Below, piece after piece: positions 15,145 to 23,767 of a DNA stretch of 64,000 nt (position 1 is its first letter; each line of letters starts with the position of its first letter). The DNA comes from Igneacidithiobacillus copahuensis (GTDB lineage Bacteria > Pseudomonadota > Gammaproteobacteria > Acidithiobacillales > Acidithiobacillaceae): contig NZ_JAAXYO010000152.1 in the NCBI RefSeq assembly GCF_018854015.1, positions 1 to 64,000 on the forward strand, in the 5' to 3' direction. Under the pieces are notes generated by a model. The model was not told the DNA's origin. It ran no database searches and saw nothing but the letters and a program-made list of their open reading frames with translations. The translations under genes were made by a program, and so were the position numbers.

Positions 15145-16116
15145 TTGACGGATTCTTCCCTGCGGATCGGCGTCTATGTCGATGCCGAGAACGTACGGTA
15201 TAACGGTGGCTATGCCATGCGCTACGACGTCCTGCGCCGCTTTGCCGCGCGTGGGGATGGCCGCATGGCGGGACAGCTCATTCGCCTCAACACCTACATG
15301 GCCGTCGATGGGCAGCGTACTCGCGTAGACAGCGAATACCGTGACCGCATTCGCGCCTATCAGCAGGCCGTGCGCGATCTGGGCTGGAAGATCATCGAGA
15401 AGCCGGTGCGCTGGTTTACCGATGACGAGGGCAATGCGATAGCCAAGGCAAATGCCGATCTCGATCTCGCCGTTGATGTCATGCTGCAGTCGGAACGTTT
15501 GGACCAGGTGCTACTGGTGACCGGTGATGGCGATTTTTTGCAGGTCGTACGGGCACTGCAGAATCGCGGTTGTCGGGTAGAAGTGCTGGGCTTTCGCAAT
15601 GTTTCCCTGCACTTGCAACACGAGGCCGATGCCTTTTATTCCGGTTATCTCATTCCCGGACTGCTGCCCGTGCGGGGGGATGGCAAAGTATCCTGGGGGG
15701 AGTTTGGTTCGCGGGTACGCGGTATTTGCAGCCGCTGGGAGGTGGACCGTGGCTTTGGTTTCATCCGTTTCCAGCGCGAACTGAGCAGCCAACTTTGGGT
15801 GACCGATACCCGCCAGGGAGACTCTCCCTACGGCTCGGCGTTTGTGCACATCTCCGATCTACCGCGCGAGCTGGATGTAGGCGATCTCCCCAGTCGCGAC
15901 ATCGTCCTCGAATTTGATCTGGAGCCCAGCGAAATGGAACGCGGGGGGTTTGTCGCCAAGCGCTGTACCGTCGTCTACCGTTATGACGGAAAATATGCCG
16001 CTACGCCGCGCGTCGATCATCGGGAACTGGAGTTGTTGCCGGTTGCGAGAAACCACGTGTCAGCAGAGAAAAGCGAGGACGCGGCCAGTATCGTGGAGCC
16101 ATCGACCGCAGACTAG
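15145..16116 (+). CDS. NYN-domain RNase-like protein fused to a cold-shock-like domain
   Basis: This is a 323-residue cytosolic protein. Residues about 7-165 form a NYN (PIN-like, LabA/DUF88) nuclease domain with the acidic pattern YVDAENV, ANADLDLAVDVML and VTGDGDF. Residues about 190-275 look like a cold-shock/OB RNA-binding domain (WEVDRGFGFIRF, with SAFVHISDL). The last about 40 residues are low-complexity. The start is a TTG 1 bp after the ilvD stop, suggesting translational coupling. Together the domains suggest an RNA-processing or RNA-decay enzyme. The substrate is unknown, and the fusion assignment was made by eye. Confidence 0.78.
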   Translation: MTDSSLRIGVYVDAENVRYNGGYAMRYDVLRRFAARGDGRMAGQLIRLNTYMAVDGQRTRVDSEYRDRIRAYQQAVRDLGWKIIEKPVRWFTDDEGNAIAKANADLDLAVDVMLQSERLDQVLLVTGDGDFLQVVRALQNRGCRVEVLGFRNVSLHLQHEADAFYSGYLIPGLLPVRGDGKVSWGEFGSRVRGICSRWEVDRGFGFIRFQRELSSQLWVTDTRQGDSPYGSAFVHISDLPRELDVGDLPSRDIVLEFDLEPSEMERGGFVAKRCTVVYRYDGKYAATPRVDHRELELLPVARNHVSAEKSEDAASIVEPSTAD

Positions 16117-16130
16117 CCCAGTTGCCGCAC

Positions 16131-17444
16131 TTATTCCTCGCGTAGACGGCGCAAAAAGATCCCGCTGCGCCGCTGCAGGTTGTAAAGTGCCTGTTTCGGC
16201 ATGGGTAATTCCTTGAGATTGCCGCGGCGAAAGGCACGCTCCAGAAACCAGTGACTGCTTTGGGTGCTGAGTACGAAGACCTCGTTCAGACCGAGCCTGC
16301 GGGCAGTCGCGATGCCATAGTCCAAGAGCTGCTCGCCGCGGCCCTCCTCGCGGTACTGCTCATCCACGGCCAGACAGGCGATCTCGGCCATGCCGTATTC
16401 CGGGTAGGGGTAGAGTGCTACGCAGCCGATCACCTTGCCGTCGCGTTCCATCACCGTAAACTGTTCCACCTCGCGCTCCAGGCGCTCGCGTCCACGGCGC
16501 ACCAGCACGCCGCTTTCCTCCAGCGGGCGAATCAGGGACATGATGCCGGGGATATCATTGCGTGTTGCCGGACGCAGGTGTTCGAAGGGATCGCCGGAAA
16601 TCATCGTCCCCAAGCCATCTCGGGTGAACAGCTCGCGCAGCAGGGCTCCATCCTCTTTGCGCGGGATGACGTGTACCCGTTCCACGCTGGCGCGGCAGAC
16701 CTTCTCCGCACTCAACAGGTGCTCGCGGATGGCCTCGGGCAGTTCACTCTGCAGCAGGGCAGGGATCTCCGACAGGACGATCTGCCGTAGCAGTTCGCCC
16801 CGGTTATCGGGCACGCCCGGAAAGTCGGCGTAGAAGATCAGTTTGGCCGCCTTCAGGGCGATTGCTGTCGCCACGGCGATATCTTCTGCGCGGATATTGA
16901 AGAGGGTTCCGGTCGGTGAAACCCCAATGGGGGAGAGCAGCACCACTTCATCGGCGGCGAGATGACGATGGATGGCCTCGACGGCAACGCGCCGCACCTC
17001 TCCCGTATACTGGTAGTCGACCCCTTCCAAGATACCGATGGGCTGGGCAATGATGAAATTGCCGCTACTCACCTGCAATCCGGCGTGGGCCATGGGCGAA
17101 TCCAGACGCCCTTCCGAGAGCATGGCTTCCACCTGCAGACGGGCACCGCCGACCGCCGGAATCAGGCGCTCCATGACCTCCTCGGTGGTGATGCGACGGC
17201 CATTCACCCGCTGCGAACGGAGATCGTCGCGCTCCAGGGCGGCGTCAATCTGCGGCCCGGCGCCATGGACCAGCACGATGTTGATTCCCAAGCTGTTGAG
17301 CAGGGCAATGTCTTGAGCAATATTCCAGAAGTGGCCGTCAGCGATGACATCGCCACCAAAATTGAGGACGAAGGTCTGCCCGCGAAAGCGATGGATATAC
17401 GGCGACGATTCGCGAAAATGGCGAACGAAACTGCTTTTGATCAT
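16131..17444 (-). CDS. argA: N-acetylglutamate synthase
   Basis: This 437-residue enzyme acetylates glutamate, the first step of arginine synthesis. The N-terminal about 290 residues are an amino-acid-kinase fold (LNFGGDVI, LVHGAGPQID), which in this family binds arginine for feedback inhibition. The C-terminal about 145 residues are a GNAT acetyltransferase with the acetyl-CoA loop (EYGMAEIACLAVDEQYREEG, then GEQLL). Length and architecture match the ArgA of gamma-proteobacteria rather than the bifunctional ArgJ. It is the last gene of a minus-strand run (yciB, yciI, bolA, argA) and ends convergently 14 bp from the NYN gene. Confidence 0.94.
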   Translation of the reverse strand: MIKSSFVRHFRESSPYIHRFRGQTFVLNFGGDVIADGHFWNIAQDIALLNSLGINIVLVHGAGPQIDAALERDDLRSQRVNGRRITTEEVMERLIPAVGGARLQVEAMLSEGRLDSPMAHAGLQVSSGNFIIAQPIGILEGVDYQYTGEVRRVAVEAIHRHLAADEVVLLSPIGVSPTGTLFNIRAEDIAVATAIALKAAKLIFYADFPGVPDNRGELLRQIVLSEIPALLQSELPEAIREHLLSAEKVCRASVERVHVIPRKEDGALLRELFTRDGLGTMISGDPFEHLRPATRNDIPGIMSLIRPLEESGVLVRRGRERLEREVEQFTVMERDGKVIGCVALYPYPEYGMAEIACLAVDEQYREEGRGEQLLDYGIATARRLGLNEVFVLSTQSSHWFLERAFRRGNLKELPMPKQALYNLQRRSGIFLRRLREE

Positions 17445-17454
17445 CGCCGCAGCG

Positions 17455-17766
17455 TTAGGAGTGCAGCGAAATCGTACGTCGTTGCGGTCGCTTCTGGGCG
17501 CGTGCCTGGGCTTCTTCGGGCGTCAGAGTTTGCAGGGCAAAGGCATGGATGCTCTCACCAATGCCATCAACGGCGGCATAGACCAAGCGATGCCGGGCGA
17601 GGGGACTCAGGCCGGTGAACTTGTCACTCACGATGCGCAGCTCGTAATGACCACCGTCACTGGTGGCTCCGGCATGTCCGGCATGGGCCTCGCTGCGGTC
17701 ACGGATTTCCAGCTCCTGCGGCTGCAGGGCGCTGCGCACGGCATTTTCGATCGCTTCCTTGTTCAT
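17455..17766 (-). CDS. bolA: BolA family protein
   Basis: This 103-residue protein has the BolA class II-KH-like fold: LEIRDRSEAHAGHAG, then HYELRIVSDKFTGLSPLARH. The second His-containing HAFALQTLTPEEA segment is also present. BolA proteins pair with monothiol glutaredoxins in Fe-S trafficking and can act as regulators. The start at 17766 is supported by the family length, and its ATG overlaps the yciI stop by one base. The 3' tail is Arg-rich. Proximity to the ISC operon (about 4 kb) fits Fe-S biology but is not an operon link. Confidence 0.9.
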   Translation of the reverse strand: MNKEAIENAVRSALQPQELEIRDRSEAHAGHAGATSDGGHYELRIVSDKFTGLSPLARHRLVYAAVDGIGESIHAFALQTLTPEEAQARAQKRPQRRTISLHS

Positions 17767-18062
17767 TAAAACACCGCCTTGTAGGGACGCACACTGACAT
17801 CGGCATAGACGCCATGACTGAGATAGGGCTCGGCAGCAGCCCAATGTTGGGCGTCGCTCAGGGAATCGAAACGGGCGATGATCAGACTGCCGGTGAAACC
17901 AGCCTCGCCGGGCTCCTCGCTGTCGATGGCCGGGAAAGGACCCGCACTCAGCAGGCGTTCCTCGGATTGCAGCTGGTGCAGGCGGGCAAGATGTTCGGCG
18001 CGCACTTGTTTGCGCAATTCCAGAGAATTGGGGTTGTCGATGCCGATGATGCAGTAATACAT
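17766..18062 (-). CDS. YciI-like (YCII domain) protein
   Basis: This 98-residue dimeric alpha-beta ferredoxin-like fold protein has a conserved N-terminal YYCIIGID, the catalytic-like His/Asp region RAEHLARLHQL, and AGPFPAID and DPY-like AEPYLSHGVY segments. YciI homologues are small lyase-like or dehydrochlorinase-like proteins whose physiological substrate is mostly unknown. GGGAG lies 8 nt before the ATG. The gene lies between yciB and bolA, the same yciB-yciI-bolA order found in many beta- and gamma-proteobacteria. Confidence 0.88.
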   Translation of the reverse strand: MYYCIIGIDNPNSLELRKQVRAEHLARLHQLQSEERLLSAGPFPAIDSEEPGEAGFTGSLIIARFDSLSDAQHWAAAEPYLSHGVYADVSVRPYKAVF

Positions 18063-18106
18063 ACCTGTTCTCCCGAAAATAATGTCCCAGTCTAGCACAG
18101 GCCGGC

Positions 18107-18664
18107 TTACTGCGAATCCTTGCCGTGCAGGGCGTCGGGGGGGAGGGCGCGGCTGATGAGGATCGCCTGATAGATCACGAAGAGCACGGTAAGTATCAGT
18201 AGGCCAAAGAGCTTGAAATCCACCCAGATGGCCGTCGGAAAGGTGTAGGCAATGAGCAGGTTGAGGGCAGCCAGGACGATGAAAAAAATGATCCAGTAGC
18301 GGTTCAGTCGACGCCAGAAGTGATTGGGCAGGGCGACCGGCAGCTGTGCCCCCATGAGACGCTGCAGCAGGGGTGTCTCGCGCCAGTGCGTCCAGAGCAG
18401 GGCGACGGCGAAGAGAAAATACAGAATGCTGGGCTTCCACTTGATGAAAGTGTCATTATGAAAATAGATCGTCAGGCCACCAAAGATCAGAATCAGCAGG
18501 GTCGAGATCCAGGTCATGCTCTCCACCCGACCCTGGCGTCGCCATTGCCAAAGCATGAGCAATACCGAGGCAACGATGAGAACCTTCGTGGCAAAGTAGA
18601 TGCCGTGGATCTTGTAGGCGACGAAGAACAGGATCACCGGCAGAAAATCGATCAACAGTTTCAT
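18107..18664 (-). CDS. yciB: Inner membrane-spanning protein YciB (septation protein A)
   Basis: This 185-residue polytopic protein begins MKLLIDFLPVILFFVAYKIH, which is diagnostic for the family. It has about five to six hydrophobic helices and the conserved FKLFGLLILTVLFVIYQA near the C-terminus. Homologues interact with the elongasome and divisome and influence membrane and peptidoglycan homeostasis. It heads the minus-strand yciB-yciI-bolA-argA run and is divergent from the DUF815 ATPase, with 63 bp between starts for both promoters. Confidence 0.9.
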   Translation of the reverse strand: MKLLIDFLPVILFFVAYKIHGIYFATKVLIVASVLLMLWQWRRQGRVESMTWISTLLILIFGGLTIYFHNDTFIKWKPSILYFLFAVALLWTHWRETPLLQRLMGAQLPVALPNHFWRRLNRYWIIFFIVLAALNLLIAYTFPTAIWVDFKLFGLLILTVLFVIYQAILISRALPPDALHGKDSQ

Positions 18665-18727
18665 GAACAGACCAAAACGGGTAGGGTGAAGGGTGCCAGT
18701 GTAACGATCTGTGGGAGAGTTTGCCTA

Positions 18728-19594
18728 GTGGAACAAGAAGAATGGTTGCTGCCGTTGCTGCGGGCCCTCGGGCAGCAGCAGAAGATGGAATTGCCCGACT
18801 TTGGGCGGCACCTGGCCGCGCGCTGGCGTCGTCAACGCCTTGGCGGCCATCTGGAGGGGCTGGCGCGGCTGGACCTGCCGCGCCTCGATAGCCTCTTGGG
18901 GATCGAGGACATCAAAAAGACCTTAGAGACCAACACCCGCCAGTTTGTTGCCGGCTTGCCAGCCAATGACGCTCTGCTTTGGGGTGGGCGCGGCACTGGC
19001 AAATCCTCGTTGGTCAAGGCGCTGCTACATGCCTACGCGGACGAGGGGCTGCGTCTGGTGGAGATCGACAGTCAGGCCATTCTGGATCTGCCGGAGATCC
19101 TGGCCGCCATTGCCGAGGCGGATGCGGAAGAAAAATATCGCTTTCTGCTCTTTTGTGATGATCTTTCCTTCGGCTCCGACGATCCCGCCTATCGCTCCCT
19201 GAAATCGCTGCTGGATGGCGGAGTGGAGGCACGCCCGAGTAATGTCTTGCTCTATGCCACGAGCAACCGTCGTCATCTTCTACCGCGCCATTTTTCCGAC
19301 AACGAGGAATATCATCGCCACGGCGAAGAGATCATCGCTGGCGAGACGGCGGAAGAGAAGATCAGCCTGTCGGAACGCTTTGGCCTCTGGCTCGGCTTCT
19401 ATCCCTTTGATCAAAAACAATACCTCGCCATTGTGCGCCAGCATTTGCAGTTGCTGAACAATGACGACAGCGAAAACGAGTGGCGGGAAGAGGCCCTGCG
19501 CTGGGCCTTGCAACGGGGCTCGCGCAGCGGCCGGGTGGCGCAGCATTTCGCCCGCCATTGGGTGGGCAGCCGGGGTCTGCAAGACCCGGCCTGA
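18728..19594 (+). CDS. DUF815 family AAA-type ATPase
   Basis: This 288-residue soluble P-loop ATPase has Walker A LLWGGRGTGKSSLVKAL (about residue 78), Walker B-like RFLLFCDDLSFG, and a sensor-like LLYATSNRRHLLPR. It also shows the DUF815 signature segment HGEEIIAGETAEEKISLSER and the C-terminal GSRSGRVAQHFARH. The frame is open from 18320, but GTG at 18728 follows GGGAGAG at proper spacing and lies just upstream of the conserved domain. The function of this widely conserved family is not established; homologues resemble DnaC/RuvB-like loaders in fold only. Confidence 0.82.
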   Translation: MEQEEWLLPLLRALGQQQKMELPDFGRHLAARWRRQRLGGHLEGLARLDLPRLDSLLGIEDIKKTLETNTRQFVAGLPANDALLWGGRGTGKSSLVKALLHAYADEGLRLVEIDSQAILDLPEILAAIAEADAEEKYRFLLFCDDLSFGSDDPAYRSLKSLLDGGVEARPSNVLLYATSNRRHLLPRHFSDNEEYHRHGEEIIAGETAEEKISLSERFGLWLGFYPFDQKQYLAIVRQHLQLLNNDDSENEWREEALRWALQRGSRSGRVAQHFARHWVGSRGLQDPA

Positions 19595-19597
19595 GAT

Positions 19598-20389
19598 CTA
19601 CGCAGCGGGCAGTTCTTTCTGGATCTGTTGCAGCAGCAACGCGTGAATGCGTAGATTGCCGCCGACGATATTTCCCGATTCGAAAAAGTTCTGCTCGCCG
19701 TGAAAATCAGTGGCCAGTCCACCAGCTTCCTGAATCAACAGGATACCAGCGGCAATGTCCCAGGGTTTCAGGTGGAACTCCCAGAAGCCATCGTAACGAC
19801 CTGCAGCCACATAGGCGAGGTCGAGGGCGGCCGAACCGGCGCGGCGCAGTCCGGCAGTCCTCTGCATCAGGTTTTTGAAGATGGAAAGATATTGGTCGAG
19901 ATAACTGAAATCCCGGAACGGGAAGCCCGTGGCAATCAGACTGTCATCGAGGTCCTTGCGCTGGCTGACGCGCAGGCGTCGATCGTTGAGGTGCGCACCA
20001 CCGCCACGGCTGGCGGTAAAGAGCTCATTGCGCAGCGGGTCATAGACGACGGCATGCTCCATCCGGCCATGACGGCGCACGCCAATCGAGACGGCGAGAC
20101 TCGGCACGGCATGTATGAAATTGGTGGTGCCGTCGAGGGGATCGATGACCCACTCGTACTCCGCGGCCTCGACGCGCGTGCCCTCTTCGGCAAGGATGCC
20201 ATGCTCGGGGTAGGCCCGTTGAATGATCTCGACAATGGCCGCCTCGGCCCGTTGGTCGATTTCCGTCACAAAATCGTGCGGACCTTTGCTGGCGACCCGC
20301 ACTTCGTTGACGCGGTCGATACTGCGGCTGATGATGTCGCCGGCCTTGCGGGCGGCGCGGATCGCGGTTACAAGAATGGGATGTTGCAT
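19598..20389 (-). CDS. suhB: Inositol-1-monophosphatase family protein
   Basis: This 263-residue Mg2+-dependent phosphatase has metal-site motifs AEEGT, WVIDPLDGTTNFIH and the C-terminal KPWDIAAGILLIQEAGG. The start at 20389 gives MQHPILVTAIRAARKAG, the normal SuhB N-terminus; longer frames overlap trmJ. In E. coli SuhB is also a Nus-factor for rRNA antitermination. It is divergent from trmJ, with only 26 bp between start codons, so the promoters must overlap coding sequence. Confidence 0.93.
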   Translation of the reverse strand: MQHPILVTAIRAARKAGDIISRSIDRVNEVRVASKGPHDFVTEIDQRAEAAIVEIIQRAYPEHGILAEEGTRVEAAEYEWVIDPLDGTTNFIHAVPSLAVSIGVRRHGRMEHAVVYDPLRNELFTASRGGGAHLNDRRLRVSQRKDLDDSLIATGFPFRDFSYLDQYLSIFKNLMQRTAGLRRAGSAALDLAYVAAGRYDGFWEFHLKPWDIAAGILLIQEAGGLATDFHGEQNFFESGNIVGGNLRIHALLLQQIQKELPAA

Positions 20390-20415
20390 GACAACCTTGG
20401 CTCGGAATTCAAAAC

Positions 20416-21198
20416 ATGAACGAGTATAGAGAAAAGCGGGGCACCCTGCACGGTGCGGCGGTGCTGCCGCAGATCCGCGTGGTGTTGGTAGAGCCCAGCC
20501 ATCCGGGGAACATTGGCGCGACGGCGCGGGCAATGAAGGTCATGGGTCTTACCCAACTGGCGCTGGTACGGCCGCGCCAGTTTCCTCACCCCGACGCCAC
20601 GGCTCTGGCCTCGGGCGCCGAGGATCTTCTCGTGGACGCGCAGGTGCATGCAGATCTGCAGGATGCCATTGGCGACTGCCAGCGCGTATATGGCACCACG
20701 GCGCGCGATCGTCACATTCAGTGGCCACAGCTGGACGCCCGGCAAGCGGCGTTGGCGATGGTGACGCAAGCGGCGCAGGCGCCGGTGGCGCTGCTCTTTG
20801 GCCGGGAGAGCAGTGGTCTGAGCAATGCCGAGCTGGACCTCTGTCAGACCCTGATCCAAATTCCTACGGGCGATCTCTACCATTCGCTCAATCTGGCGCA
20901 GGCCGTGCAGATCATCGCCTATGAACTGCAGATGGCGAGCAGATCTCCCACCCCAGTGGTGGACGGGTTGCCCGAGCTGGAGGCCAGTGTCGCCGATCGC
21001 GAAGGATTTTATGGCCAGCTGCAAACGGTGTTGCTGGCCTCTGGGTTTTTGCAAGCGCCCCGGGAAGAACACATGATGCGCCGCCTGCGCCGTCTCTTTG
21101 ATCGTGCTCATCCAAGCCGTAATGAAGTCGACATCCTGCGCGGTATCCTCACGGAAATCTCGCGCTGGGCGACGCGCACCGCACCTGAGGAAGATTGA
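20416..21198 (+). CDS. trmJ: tRNA (cytidine/uridine-2'-O-)-methyltransferase TrmJ
   Basis: This 260-residue SPOUT-class methyltransferase should modify position 32 in tRNA anticodon loops using SAM. The conserved motifs are VLVEPSHPGNIGATARAMK near the N-terminus, ALLFGRESSGLSNAEL, and the knot segment IPTGDLYHSLNLAQAVQI. A C-terminal about 90-residue helical extension is typical of TrmJ. Its stop overlaps the cysE start. The trmJ-cysE-iscR arrangement upstream of the ISC operon is a known conserved layout. Confidence 0.92.
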   Translation: MNEYREKRGTLHGAAVLPQIRVVLVEPSHPGNIGATARAMKVMGLTQLALVRPRQFPHPDATALASGAEDLLVDAQVHADLQDAIGDCQRVYGTTARDRHIQWPQLDARQAALAMVTQAAQAPVALLFGRESSGLSNAELDLCQTLIQIPTGDLYHSLNLAQAVQIIAYELQMASRSPTPVVDGLPELEASVADREGFYGQLQTVLLASGFLQAPREEHMMRRLRRLFDRAHPSRNEVDILRGILTEISRWATRTAPEED

Positions 21199-21938
21199 TG
21201 TCTCTACGTGATGATCTCGATTCCATTTTTGCGCGCGACCCAGCGGCGCGTAATCGCTTTGAATTGCTCCTCACCTACCCAGGGGTGCATGCGCTGCTGC
21301 TCTATCGCGTGTCGCACTGGGCCTGGGGGCATCACTGGCGCCTCCTTGCGCGGATTCTTTCGGGTATCGCCCGCTGGGCGACCGGCATCGAGATTCACCC
21401 GGGCGCGCAGATCGGTGCCCGCTTCTTCATCGACCATGGCATGGGGGTGGTCATTGGTGAGACCGCAGAGATCGGTGACGACTGTACGCTCTACCACGGC
21501 GTTACCCTGGGCGGTACCTCCTGGCAGCCGGGCAAGCGCCATCCCACCTTGGGTAGCGGTGTCATTGTCGGTGCCGGTGCCAAGGTGCTCGGGCCCATTC
21601 GGGTCGGTGACAATGCCCGCATCGGTTCCAATGCCGTGGTGGTGAAAGACGTGCCCGAGGGCGCGACGGTAGTCGGCATCCCGGGTCGTGTGGTGAACAA
21701 GAGTGATGCCGGTGACCGCCACTTCGAGGCCTACGGTCTGACCGGGCAGATGCCCGATCCCGTTGCGCGGGCGGTAGAGTGCATGCTCGAACACATGCAC
21801 CATCAGGACAAAGAACTGGCCGAGCTGCGCGCCCAGCTGGCCGAGCTGCGGCCCCAGGCAGACGACATCCAGATCGAGAAAAGTCCGGAGTGTTCCTTGG
21901 AAACGCAGGGTGAGGGAACCCCTGCGCAGAATAGTTGA
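21198..21938 (+). CDS. cysE: Serine O-acetyltransferase
   Basis: This 246-residue hexapeptide-repeat acyltransferase makes O-acetylserine for cysteine synthesis. A short helical N-terminus is followed by a left-handed beta-helix with the catalytic region IDHGMGVVIGETAEIGDD and the loop YHGVTLGGTSW. The C-terminus is charged and possibly coiled. The ATG at 21198 overlaps the trmJ stop, with GAGGAAG upstream. Placed directly before iscR-iscS, it ties cysteine supply to cysteine desulfurase demand. Its end overlaps the putative IscR operator. Confidence 0.93.
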   Translation: MSLRDDLDSIFARDPAARNRFELLLTYPGVHALLLYRVSHWAWGHHWRLLARILSGIARWATGIEIHPGAQIGARFFIDHGMGVVIGETAEIGDDCTLYHGVTLGGTSWQPGKRHPTLGSGVIVGAGAKVLGPIRVGDNARIGSNAVVVKDVPEGATVVGIPGRVVNKSDAGDRHFEAYGLTGQMPDPVARAVECMLEHMHHQDKELAELRAQLAELRPQADDIQIEKSPECSLETQGEGTPAQNS

Positions 21939-21962
21939 CTAATTCAGTAGGGATAGTAGGAT
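21931..21962 (+). promoter_or_regulatory. isc promoter with type-1-like IscR operator
   Basis: TTGACT (21935-21940), 16 bp, TAGGAT (21957-21962). The stretch from 21931 fits the IscR type 1 pattern well on its left side (ATA-N3-GACT-N5-AGT), covering the -35 and spacer. This position predicts repression by [2Fe-2S]-IscR. The cysE stop codon lies within it. Confidence 0.72.
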
Positions 21963-21989
21963 ACGTACCCAACCAGGAGGTTTACAGAG

Positions 21990-22478
21990 ATGAAACTGAC
22001 GACCAAAGGTCGCTACGCGGTAACTGCCATGCTCGACCTTGCATTGCATGCCGAGGACGAGGTGGTGACGGTGGCCGACATTTCCCGGCGTCAGCAGATC
22101 TCTGTGGCCTATCTGGAGCAGCTTTTTGGGCGCTTGCGCAAGCAGGGGTTGGTGGAGAGTGTGCGTGGTCCGGGCGGTGGCTATCGCCTTGGCGCAGCAG
22201 GTACGAATGTACCGGTGGATGAGATCATCCGCGCGGTAAATGAGTCCATCAACACTACCCAGTGCGGCGGTGATCCGGTGCAGTGCTGCAAGGGTGAGGG
22301 TCAGCAGTGTTTGACGCACGATCTCTGGGAAGCGCTGGGAGAAGAAATCAGCCGTTTCCTGAGTGGCATCACCCTTGCGCAACTGGTTCGCGAACAACGA
22401 CAAAAGTTGCAGCAGCAAGGTTCTTTGCCGATACGAATGACGGAGCGCGGACGTCCGCAACGTCCGGCCCATGGGTAA
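21990..22478 (+). CDS. iscR: Fe-S cluster assembly regulator IscR
   Basis: This 162-residue Rrf2-family winged-helix repressor begins MKLTTKGRYAVTAMLDLA. Putative [2Fe-2S] ligands are C92, C99 (or C100), C107 and H110. The Cys-to-His spacing at the end equals that of E. coli C104-H107, and the loop is slightly longer. AGGAGG precedes the ATG. It should sense cluster status and repress its own operon through the operator overlapping the promoter. It is followed by iscS after 11 bp. Confidence 0.95.
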   Translation: MKLTTKGRYAVTAMLDLALHAEDEVVTVADISRRQQISVAYLEQLFGRLRKQGLVESVRGPGGGYRLGAAGTNVPVDEIIRAVNESINTTQCGGDPVQCCKGEGQQCLTHDLWEALGEEISRFLSGITLAQLVREQRQKLQQQGSLPIRMTERGRPQRPAHG

Positions 22479-22489
22479 GCGAGGTGAAT

Positions 22490-23743
22490 ATGAGTGCAGT
22501 GCAGGCAGACTTGGTACAAAGCCCGGCAGTACGGGAACGGCCGATTTATCTGGACTACCAGGCAACGACGCCGGTCGACCCTCTGGTCGTCGAGGCGATG
22601 TTGCCGTACCTGACGCAGAACTTCGGTAACCCCGCAAGCCGTTCGCACAGTTATGGCTGGTCTGCCGAAGAGGCGGTTGAGAAGGCGCGTGCGCAAGTGG
22701 CAAATGCGATTCATGCCGATCCCAAGGAGATCGTCTGGACCTCCGGGGCGACCGAGGCCAGCAACCTCGCCATCAAGGGCGCCGCGCATTTCTACTCTGG
22801 CAAAGGGAAGCACATCCTGACGTTGCGCACGGAGCACAAGGCAACCCTCGACACCTGTCGGCAACTGGAGCGGGAAGGGTTCGAGGTCACCTATCTCGAC
22901 GTGCAGGAAAATGGTCTGGTCGATCTCGAAGCCTTCCGCGCGGCTCTGCGGCCGGATACGGTGCTCGCTTCGATCCTCTTCGTGAACAATGAAATCGGTG
23001 TGATCCAGCCAATGGAAGAGATTGGCAAGATCCTGCGCGAGCACAAGATCGTCTTTCATGTCGACGCGGTGCAGGCCCTTGGTAAGGTCCCGGTCGATGT
23101 CGACGCCATCCAGGCAGATCTGATGAGTCTGTCTGCCCATAAGATCTACGGGCCCAAGGGCATCGGTGCCCTCTACGTGCGGCGCAAGCCGCGGGTGCGG
23201 ATCGAGGCGCAGATTCACGGCGGTGGACATGAGCGTGGCATGCGTTCCGGTACCTTGCCGACGCATCAGATTGTTGGCATGGGTGCTGCCGCGGAACTCG
23301 CCGTACGCAGCATGGAAAGTGATAGCCGACGCATTCGCCAGCTCCGCGATCGCTTGCTGGAGGGCATCATGAGTCGGGTGGACGAAGTCTACATCAATGG
23401 TGATATGGAACATCGCGTGCCGCATAACCTGAACTTGAGTTTCGCCTTCGTCGAGGGGGAATCGTTGATCATGGCACTCAAGGGCATCGCAGTGTCCAGC
23501 GGGTCGGCCTGTACCTCGGCCAGTCTGGAACCCTCCTACGTGCTGCGTGCATTGGGCAAGTCCGACGAGCTGGCGCACAGTTCCATCCGCTTCGGTATCG
23601 GCCGCTATACCACCGAAGAAGAGATTGACGAGACCATCGCCCTGGTGGCTGCGAAGGTCGGCAAATTGCGGGAGCTTTCGCCTTTGTGGGAGATGCATCT
23701 GGAAGGCATCGACCTGAATTCCGTGCAGTGGGCGGCACATTGA
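22490..23743 (+). CDS. iscS: Cysteine desulfurase IscS
   Basis: This 417-residue PLP enzyme takes sulfur from cysteine for Fe-S clusters and tRNA thiolation. The PLP lysine is in LSAHKIYGPKG, the mobile catalytic Cys is in SSGSACTSASLEPSYVL, and the N-terminal core motif is YLDYQATTPVDPLV. It has a short N-terminal extension of about 14 residues relative to E. coli. The ATG at 22490 follows GAGGTGA; upstream in-frame codons lie inside iscR. Partners IscU and MnmA are encoded in the same run. Confidence 0.95.
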   Translation: MSAVQADLVQSPAVRERPIYLDYQATTPVDPLVVEAMLPYLTQNFGNPASRSHSYGWSAEEAVEKARAQVANAIHADPKEIVWTSGATEASNLAIKGAAHFYSGKGKHILTLRTEHKATLDTCRQLEREGFEVTYLDVQENGLVDLEAFRAALRPDTVLASILFVNNEIGVIQPMEEIGKILREHKIVFHVDAVQALGKVPVDVDAIQADLMSLSAHKIYGPKGIGALYVRRKPRVRIEAQIHGGGHERGMRSGTLPTHQIVGMGAAAELAVRSMESDSRRIRQLRDRLLEGIMSRVDEVYINGDMEHRVPHNLNLSFAFVEGESLIMALKGIAVSSGSACTSASLEPSYVLRALGKSDELAHSSIRFGIGRYTTEEEIDETIALVAAKVGKLRELSPLWEMHLEGIDLNSVQWAAH

Positions 23744-23767
23744 TTCTGAGATAACGGGAGACAAATC

